From positions 62,001 through 126,000 of the forward strand of contig NC_017964.1 in NCBI RefSeq assembly GCF_000219915.2: DNA of 64,000 nt, in the 5' to 3' direction. This DNA is from Advenella kashmirensis WT001 (lineage in GTDB: Bacteria > Pseudomonadota > Gammaproteobacteria > Burkholderiales > Burkholderiaceae_B). Positions 58,217-64,000 of this stretch are shown in pieces (position 1 is the stretch's first letter; each line of letters starts with the position of its first letter). Below the pieces are notes generated by a model. It saw only the letters and a list, made by a program, of their open reading frames with translations. It did no database searches and had not been told where the DNA came from. Both the position numbers and the translations under genes were made by a program.

Positions 58217-59061
58217 AGGCCGCTAAATTTGATTATGCCCGTGTTGATGGTATAGAAGAAGCGCTGACGCTTCTTGATGTGCAAGATATCAATGTCAAGG
58301 TACTGGCAGGCAGCCAGTCACTGGGGCCCATGCTTAACCTGCGCCTGGCGCGTCCGCAGAAATTGATCGATATCTCTGCTGCCGCCGCGTTGCGCACCGT
58401 GGAAAAACAAAAAAACAGCATTCGAATCGGCGCTGCCGTGACGCATGCCGATATCGAAGATGGGACGCACGAAGCACTGCGCGGTCATATGATGCACTAC
58501 GTCGCGGGCAGGATTGCCTATCGCGCGGTGCGTAACCGCGGCACCATAGGCGGGAGCCTGGCCCATGCAGATCCGGCCGCAGACTGGGTGCTGGTGTGCA
58601 ACGTGCTGGATGCGCAATTGGAAATTCGTGCACGCAAGGGCGCTCGCATGGTTCCTGCCAACCGCTATATGCAGGCGGCCTATACCACGGACCTGCAGCC
58701 CGAAGAAATGATTGTGGCGGTACACGTGCCACTGTCTTCGCCCGAAGTGCGCTGGGGCTATTACAAATTCGTGCGCAAGGTCGGAGAATTTGCCGAGGCC
58801 AGTTGCGCCTGCTATTTCGACCGGGCCAACGCGGTCGCTCGCATCGTGATTGGTGCGCTTGACGGCGCGCCACAATTGCTGCCGGATCTTTCTGTCAGTG
58901 CGGCCCGGTACGGTATGGCTGCGGTAACGCCACAGGCAATTGACCAGGCCATTGCACCCCATATGCAAAACAAAGACCCTGCCGAGCGGACATGGTTTCG
59001 CACCGTTGTCGAGCGCAGCCTGCGCCAGGCGTTGGGAGAACAAGGAATAACAAATGAGTGA
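58213..59061 (+). CDS. FAD-binding medium subunit of the molybdenum hydroxylase (CoxM type)
   Basis: 282 residues. FAD-binding motifs of the CO dehydrogenase/xanthine dehydrogenase medium subunit are clear: VLAGSQSLGPMLNLRLARPQKLIDI near residue 32 and RAVRNRGTIGGSLAHADPAADW near 105, followed by the C-terminal domain with WGYYKFVRKVGEFAEASCA. It takes electrons from the 2Fe-2S subunit and passes them on. The ATG overlaps the large-subunit stop (ATGA) and its end overlaps the small-subunit start by 8 bases, so all three subunits are translationally coupled. Confidence 0.92.
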   Translation: MKAAKFDYARVDGIEEALTLLDVQDINVKVLAGSQSLGPMLNLRLARPQKLIDISAAAALRTVEKQKNSIRIGAAVTHADIEDGTHEALRGHMMHYVAGRIAYRAVRNRGTIGGSLAHADPAADWVLVCNVLDAQLEIRARKGARMVPANRYMQAAYTTDLQPEEMIVAVHVPLSSPEVRWGYYKFVRKVGEFAEASCACYFDRANAVARIVIGALDGAPQLLPDLSVSAARYGMAAVTPQAIDQAIAPHMQNKDPAERTWFRTVVERSLRQALGEQGITNE

Positions 59062-60253
59062 ACTCGCACTGCAAGTCAATGGCAAGCAAGTGAGCCAAGA
59101 TGTGACGCCCCGCACCCATCTGGGGGATTTTCTAAGGGACAACCTGCGTCAGACCGGCACTAACCTGAGTTGCGAGCATGGGGTCTGTGGTTCCTGCACC
59201 GTTCTGGTGGATGACAAGCCGGTCCGGTCCTGTATCACATTTGCGGTTGCCTGTGAAGGAAAGAAGGTGACCACCATAGAAGGCTACGACGATGATGCCA
59301 TCATGCGCATGCTGCGCGGTGCCTTCAATGAATATCATGCCCTGCAATGCGGATTTTGTACGCCGGGCATGCTGGCGACCAGTCGCGACATTGTGCTGCG
59401 GCTGCCAGATGCAGACCAGGAGCGGGTACGGATTGAACTGAGCGGCAACATTTGTCGCTGTACGGGCTATCAGGGCATTACGGCAGCGGTGCTGTCTGTG
59501 TTGGCCAGACTGAAGGAACAGCCGGACGAGCAGGTGGAGCAATTGCGCGCCGGTTTGCGGCAAAATGCGCCGCGAGAATTTCCTGTCTTCCAGGCCTTCG
59601 AGCCGTTTGCTGCGACAAAGCCGGTAAACGTGGCCGCGTCCGTTACCGCCGGCCAGGCGCCTGCGACAGGCAAGCCTGGTGGCGTCAAGGAGGGCAAGGG
59701 CACGAGTGTTGAAGGCGGCTTTGATCTTAAGGTGCCGGCCGGGCAAGTATGGACCTTCATGACCGATCTCAAAGCGGTAGCTGGTTGCCTGCCAGGCGCG
59801 GTGATCCAGGAACAGGACGGCGACCGGGTCAAGGGCCAGATCGCCATCAAATTCGGTCCCATGGCCGCCGCCTTCAAGGGCAACGCCACGCTGGAGCGTC
59901 GGGATGCCGATCGTGTTGCAACGCTGCGCGGTGAGGGTGTGGATTCGCTAAGCAATTCGCGGGCCAGGGGCGATGTGACTTATGCGATCGTGCAAAAAGA
60001 GGAACATCTGTGCCGGGTCAACGTATCCCTTGCCTATTCTTTGCAAGGACCATTGGCGCAGTTCTCGCGTTCGGGCCTGGTCCAGGATTTCGTCAAGCGC
60101 ATGATTGCCGATTTCGGCAAAAACGTGGAGTTCCGATTGCTGAATCCGGATGCGGATGCCAGTGACATTCCGCAATCACACATCAGCCCGTTCAAGTTAA
60201 TGATGAGTGTGATATGGGGCCGCATCAAGGGATTATTCGGCGTCGGGCGCTAG
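59054..60253 (+). CDS. Fused 2Fe-2S small subunit and CoxG-like domain of the molybdenum hydroxylase
   Basis: 399 residues, against about 160 for an ordinary small subunit. Residues 1-155 carry both clusters: C40, C45, C48, C60 (plant-type) and C99, C102, C134, C136. A Pro/Ala/Lys-rich linker (about 160-218) joins a CoxG/SRPBCC domain (about 219-365, FDLKVPAGQVWTFMTDLKAVAGCLPGAV and IKFGPMAAAFKGNATLERRD). The last 20 residues are a hydrophobic-basic helix ending GLFGVGR that may bind the membrane. In CO dehydrogenase, CoxG is a separate protein that recruits the enzyme to the membrane, so the fusion may tether this hydroxylase near its electron acceptor. No frame break is seen, so the fusion is real. 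Confidence 0.9.
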   Translation: MSELALQVNGKQVSQDVTPRTHLGDFLRDNLRQTGTNLSCEHGVCGSCTVLVDDKPVRSCITFAVACEGKKVTTIEGYDDDAIMRMLRGAFNEYHALQCGFCTPGMLATSRDIVLRLPDADQERVRIELSGNICRCTGYQGITAAVLSVLARLKEQPDEQVEQLRAGLRQNAPREFPVFQAFEPFAATKPVNVAASVTAGQAPATGKPGGVKEGKGTSVEGGFDLKVPAGQVWTFMTDLKAVAGCLPGAVIQEQDGDRVKGQIAIKFGPMAAAFKGNATLERRDADRVATLRGEGVDSLSNSRARGDVTYAIVQKEEHLCRVNVSLAYSLQGPLAQFSRSGLVQDFVKRMIADFGKNVEFRLLNPDADASDIPQSHISPFKLMMSVIWGRIKGLFGVGR

Positions 60254-60336
60254 GCACAGCAAGGCCGCCGGGCAATGCGCCGCGATTGCAGATGTAATGG
60301 TTATCCAGAGCTAACACATAACAGGAGCATGCATTA

Positions 60337-61355
60337 ATGAAAGCGTTGTTGAGAAAAGCCCGACAGTGCCTCGTGGCAATGGTGGTATGTAGCTGGGTGC
60401 CCATTGCCACAGCGGCCTCCACAGATTTGGCAGTGCGGTTGGACTGGACGCCTGGGCAGTACAGGCGCCGTTTCACCTGGCGATGCAAAAAGGCTGGTTC
60501 AAGGCGGCAGGGCTCAATGTTCGAATGGAAGACGGCAATGGCTCTGTCAGTACCGTGCAGATGCTGGGTGCTGGCGATCATTTTGATGTGGGTCATGCGT
60601 CACTGGCCGCAATGATGATCGGTCGCGACAAAGGCATGCCCCTGAAAGCCATCGCGCCATTCATGACCAGTACCGACATTGGCGCGCTGGTGCCGTCTGA
60701 TTCGGATATCGAGGGGCCTGCCCAGCTCAAAGGTAAAAAAGTGCTGTACACGGCCGGATCGCTCGAGGCGCCATTCATTGATTTTTTCCTGAAGGCAGGC
60801 AAGCTGAATCGGGCCGACGTGGATTTGCTCAGTGTTGATGCATCGGCCAAGGCAGCCACGTATGCCGTCAAACGTGCCGACGCCGTGATTTCCACCATTC
60901 CATTTATTCTGCCCAGCGTCACCCGCCAGCGCCAGTCGCGACCTTTGCCGTTTTCCGCTTACGGTCTGGACATGGTCAGCTTTGGCCTGTTCACCAATGA
61001 GAAAAAGCTGGAAGAAAAGAAAGAGGCCATTGGCAAGTTCGCCAGTATTGTCGCTTACGGCTGGCAATACATTATGGACGGACACGAGGCCGAGGCAGTT
61101 AACGCCATTGTGGCCCAGCGTCCGCAGGCACGGCTGGACAAAGGTATTCTTGCCGAACAGCTCAATGCGCTCAAGCCCTACTTCCCGCAAAACAGGGAGC
61201 AGCAGATTGGCATGGTCAACCCCGATGATTTTAAAAAATCAGTCAGTACACTGCATAAGGTTGGATCGATACAGCACAAGCTTGATCCCGATGAATATTA
61301 TGTCAGGGACCTGGTTCAACCCATCGCGAATGTTGCACCGGAGATTGTCAAATGA
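60337..61355 (+). CDS. NMT1/SsuA-like ABC transporter substrate-binding protein (one frameshift as read)
   Basis: About 339 residues after repair. Signal peptide KARQCLVAMVVCSWVPIATAA-ST. The frame breaks at T 60453; adding one T restores LDWTPWAVQAPFHLAMQKGWF, the usual start of NMT1/THI5-like receptors, which bind pyrimidine-like, sulfonate or nitrate ligands. The core continues VQMLGAGDHFDVGHASLAAMMIGR and KGKKVLYTAGSLEAPFIDFFL. It follows the molybdenum hydroxylase genes and overlaps the ATPase gene (ATGA). The fold's known preference for flat heterocycles makes a pyridine compound a reasonable ligand, by inference. Confidence 0.83.
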
Positions 61356-62116
61356 ATGCAGCCGGCGTGATCGCAGAGGGTGTATCCAAGCAGTACGGCG
61401 GAACCAATCAAACGCAGGCGCTACTGAACGTCAGCGTATCAATCCAGCCTGGTCAGTTCATCAGTATTCTGGGACCAAGCGGTTGTGGCAAGAGCACGTT
61501 TCTACGCTGTGTGGCCGGCCTGGAGAAGCTCACTGCGGGATCGTTGCAGGTGGGGCAGGACCCGGTGAAAGGTCCGCCGGATAATATAGGCATGGTATTC
61601 CAGCGAGATGCGTTGCTGGAGTGGCGCACGATCCGCAACAATATTCTGCTGCCGGTTGAATTTGCCGGAAAGCGCAAGGAAGATTACCGGCAGCGGGTCG
61701 ACTCGCTCCTGAGTCTGACCGGACTGGCCGGCTTTGCCGACAGTTATCCGCATGAGCTGTCCGGCGGCATGCGTCAGCGCGCTTCTATTTGCAGGGCGCT
61801 GGTGGATGACCCGCGCCTGCTGCTGATGGACGAGCCTTTTGGGGCGCTGGATGCGCTCACCCGCGATCAGATGAATGTCGAGATGCAACGCATCTGGATG
61901 CAGACTCGCAATACCACGCTTTTCGTGACTCACGGAATCGCTGAAGCCATTTTCCTTGGCGATGTTGTACTGGTGTTCTGCCCGCGCCCTGGTCGCATCG
62001 TCGAAGCCATTCCTGTCGATTTTCCAAGGCCCCGTCCGCTGCAGATCAGGGAATCGGCGGCATTCGGCCAACTGTCTGCGCATATTCGCGGCCTGTTTGA
62101 AGGCATGGAGCATTGA
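61352..62116 (+). CDS. ABC transporter ATP-binding protein (SsuB/TauB type)
   Basis: 254 residues, intact. Walker A GPSGCGKST, Q-loop VFQRDALLEWRTI, signature LSGGMRQRASICRAL, Walker B LLLMDEPFGALDAL and the switch His in FVTHGIAEAIFL. It is the ATPase of the three-gene importer and lies between the receptor and permease genes with overlaps on both sides. Confidence 0.94.
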   Translation: MNAAGVIAEGVSKQYGGTNQTQALLNVSVSIQPGQFISILGPSGCGKSTFLRCVAGLEKLTAGSLQVGQDPVKGPPDNIGMVFQRDALLEWRTIRNNILLPVEFAGKRKEDYRQRVDSLLSLTGLAGFADSYPHELSGGMRQRASICRALVDDPRLLLMDEPFGALDALTRDQMNVEMQRIWMQTRNTTLFVTHGIAEAIFLGDVVLVFCPRPGRIVEAIPVDFPRPRPLQIRESAAFGQLSAHIRGLFEGMEH

Positions 62117-62885
62117 TGATGAGTGCAATAATGAACTCCGCGCGAAATGGCCTGCATGGCATGATCTCCATGATCGTGCTGATGATCATCTGGGAAATGG
62201 TATGCCGCGCCGGGCTGGTCCCGCCTATTATCCTGCCTGCGCCCAGCGATGTGTTCGTTGAATTGTTCCGTGAGGCAGGCTGGTACGCCATGCAGGCATG
62301 GCACACCTTGCTGATTACGCTGGCCGGCTTTGCCTGTGCTGTCGCAGGTGGTGTCCTTATTGCCGTTGCATTAGTCAGTTCGCGCTTTTTCGAGCGCTAT
62401 TTTTACCCTTTGATTATTGCCTTCAATAGCATTCCAAAGGTCGCCCTGGCGCCTCTTTTTGTGATCTGGCTGGGCACCGGTTCTGAACCGAAAATCCTGA
62501 TTGCTTTCATGATCGCCGTGTTTGCCGTGATCATCGATACGGTCCACGGACTGCGTTCCGTACCGCCTGACCTGATTGACCTGGGGCGTGTGCTCAAGGG
62601 CAGTCCACTGGATTTTTCCTGAAGGTAAAACTTCCATCGGCACTACCGTCGATCGTGGCCGGCTTGAAAGTTGCATTGTCGTTGGCCCTGGTAGGCACGA
62701 TCGTGGGCGAATTTGTCTCTTCCCAGCAGGGACTGGGCTACATTATCATGAGCGCACAGGGAAGTTTTGACACCGTGCGGGTGTTTGCCTCGCTGTTTAT
62801 TCTGGCGCTGATGGGGATGGCTCTTTACGGCCTGCTGGCGTGGGTGGAGCGCAGGATCATGGCAGGGCGTCGCCGGCATGAATAG
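62116..62885 (+). CDS. ABC transporter permease (SsuC/TauC type, one frameshift as read)
   Basis: About 256 residues after repair, with six membrane helices. ATG 62116 overlaps the ATPase stop (TGATG). N-terminal helices MISMIVLMIIWEMVCRAGLV and HTLLITLAGFACAVAGGVLI, then FYPLIIAFNSIPKVALAPLFVIWLGTG. The frame breaks at the five-T run 62613-62617; one added T restores LDFFLKVKLPSALPSIVAGLKVALSLALVGTIVGEF, which includes the EAA-like ATPase contact loop. It is the last gene of the plus-strand operon. Confidence 0.88.
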
Positions 62886-63117
62886 GCGGCTGACCGTTAT
62901 GCCCTGACCGCCCATGATCCATTATCTAAGATCAAACGATAAAGCATAAGATCGGCAAGCCCTGCCATCATGGGCGGCTGCGCCGGGCATTGTTTGGCCA
63001 TCGGGAGAATGTATTATTGCCAGGATATGGGCCAGGCTGGCGCGTACCAAGCTTCTGAATGGTCCGTGGGAGCGCCGCCGACACGACCAACCCACGAACA
63101 TGACTTATACAGGCCTG

Positions 63118-63638
63118 CTACATATCCTTTAACGCCGCCCGCCCATATTGGTTGTTTTCTTCTACCAGCTTGCTAAGCAGCCGTACGAAAATTTCCCGTT
63201 CCTCATTGTTCAGCGGTTCCAGCAGTCGTTCCTGAGAACGAATCATCCCTTTGCGCAATTGTTTCATTATGCGAATGCCTTCTTCTGTAATGAAAGACTG
63301 GCGTGAACGCCGGTCGTCGGGATTGACCTGCGGCTTACCAGGCCCTTATCAGCCAGACGCTTGATAACATCTGCCGAGGTGGTGCGATCCAGACCCACCT
63401 TCAGGCCGATGGATGACTGATCCAGATATTTTTCGTTCAGCAATACCGATAGCACGCCGTGTTGCACGGGCGTGATGTTCTCGTTCTTGCACTCTTCGAA
63501 GAACATGGAGTAATGGATTTGATTAAGGCGCCGAACCAGGAATCCTGGCCTGGACCATAGCCCCTGATCATGAAATTTGGTCTTGATTTCGTCTGAATGG
63601 TCGGCCGTAGGCAGATCGTCGTTGTCTCTCTTTCTCAT
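63118..63638 (-). CDS. picR: MarR-family regulator of the pic locus (one frameshift as read)
   Basis: About 173 residues after repair, from ATG 63638. Helices RPGFLVRRLNQIHYSMFFEECKNENITPVQHGVLSVLL and the winged helix LDQSSIGLKVGLDRTTSADVIKRLADKGLV lead to a break at TT 63335-63336; one added base restores KPQVNPDDRRSRQSFITEEGIRIMKQL, the conserved MarR wing, and a C-terminal dimerisation helix ending at 63118. MarR proteins such as NicR repress pyridine catabolic genes until an intermediate binds. CAGTATACTG lies 136 bases upstream of this start and at the other pic units, so it is the best candidate operator. It is convergent with the ABC operon. Confidence 0.85.
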
Positions 63639-63771
63639 TATGCAGTGAACCTTATACTGAAGTGACTTGAAGCGCAGTGCAGGATTGCCCGAGGGGTTGT
63701 CCTGACCGCTAAAGTTACCGGTGCCTTTTCGCAATTCTATCGGGAAAATACGGTCTCTGCACTAGCAATAA

Positions 63772-63999
63772 CTACAGTATACTGTCATTATTTTCCGAAA
63801 GGAAATCAAATACCTGTCTTGCGCTTGGAGACAGGTCCCGGATGCGACGGGCACCAATGAGAATCTTGCGTTCTGCCCATTGCTCATCCAGCCTGACTCT
63901 TACGGTATCGGGTACCCGGTACAGATCCACACAGCCTTCAGGCAGAATGCCAATGCCCATATTGGCGTTGATAAGCAGGCACATGGCGTCATAGCCTGA
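63772..63999 (-). CDS. LysR-family regulator (C-terminal end only, cut by window edge)
   Basis: The frame is open through the right window edge; about 75 C-terminal residues are visible (SGYDAMCLLINANMGIGILPEG, then a basic region and SPSARQVFDFLS). The pattern of GIGILPEG followed by strands and a final helix is that of the LysR effector domain end. The helix-turn-helix part lies outside the window. Its last codons overlap the palindrome CAGTATACTG. Same strand as picR, but the 3-prime end of this gene forms picR's upstream region. Confidence 0.75.
   Translation of the reverse strand, partial: SGYDAMCLLINANMGIGILPEGCVDLYRVPDTVRVRLDEQWAERKILIGARRIRDLSPSARQVFDFLSENNDSIL
63775..63784. promoter_or_regulatory. 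Putative PicR operator upstream of picR
   Basis: Exact palindrome CAGTATACTG, immediately next to the LysR stop codon (it encodes the final Ser-Ile-Leu), 136 bases before the picR ATG. It suggests autoregulation by PicR. Confidence 0.65.
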
Positions 64000-64000
64000 T

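Noticed and set aside
47123-60253. Assignment of the locus to nicotinate (nic) degradation
   Set aside because: There is no NicC-type 6-hydroxynicotinate 3-monooxygenase; instead a four-part Rieske oxygenase and a separate decarboxylase are present, which fits the picolinate route.

Overview
The window looks like the chromosome of a betaproteobacterium of the Alcaligenaceae. The gene set (respiratory nar operon, SoxCD-type sulfite dehydrogenase, Bug-type solute receptor, many LysR/IclR/GntR regulators beside catabolic operons, complete pyridine-carboxylate pathway) would fit the genus Advenella or a close relative. That placement is inferred from gene content and protein style; no rRNA or other taxonomic marker is present. 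I see no tRNA, rRNA, CRISPR array, insertion sequence or prophage gene.

Layout. 1-2.1 kb: end of an ACR3 arsenite pump and an MFS exporter. 2.4-5.3 kb: MipA/OmpV outer-membrane protein with an OmpR-type two-component pair. 5.8-14.6 kb: narGHJI, a PpiC foldase and narK (anaerobic nitrate respiration). 14.8-20.3 kb: a 3-hydroxyacyl-CoA dehydrogenase, a dctA-allA-allE operon (ureide catabolism) with a divergent FCD-type GntR regulator, and an atypical SDR. 20.3-25.2 kb: NAD synthesis (nadA-nadB, nrtR, nadC). 25.4-29.3 kb: protocatechuate branch (IclR regulator, pcaB, pcaH, pcaG). 29.6-36.4 kb: an unassigned catabolic cluster (LysR, SDR, Ldh2-like dehydrogenase, TIM-barrel enzyme, Gfo/Idh/MocA oxidoreductase, a two-repeat alpha/beta protein, Bug receptor). 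36.7-42.2 kb: mixed genes (damaged LysR, ankyrin protein, nucleoside deaminase, CynX-like MFS, MBL hydrolase, LysR). 42.4-44.3 kb: soxC-soxD. 44.6-63.8 kb: a picolinate-type degradation locus.

The last region is the most informative. A molybdenum hydroxylase, a four-part Rieske oxygenase system, an amidohydrolase-family decarboxylase, 2,5-dihydroxypyridine dioxygenase, N-formylmaleamate deformylase and maleamate amidohydrolase together give a full route from picolinate (pyridine-2-carboxylate) to maleate, formate and ammonia. They come with a TRAP transporter, an NMT1-type ABC transporter and a MarR repressor. An exact palindrome CAGTATACTG lies before four of the transcription units (TRAP dctQM, picC operon, Rieske operon, MarR gene), with a weaker copy before dctP. 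I propose it as the operator of the MarR protein.

Reading-frame quality. Sixteen genes carry in total about 23 frame breaks, and every one behaves as loss of a single base; many are healed by adding one base to a short homopolymer. Biosynthetic genes (nadA, nadC) and long operon genes (narG with four breaks) are affected, and the healed products have normal lengths and motifs. I therefore read these as consensus errors in the sequence and annotate each gene over its full restored span; the LysR gene at 36.7-37.5 kb may be truly damaged.
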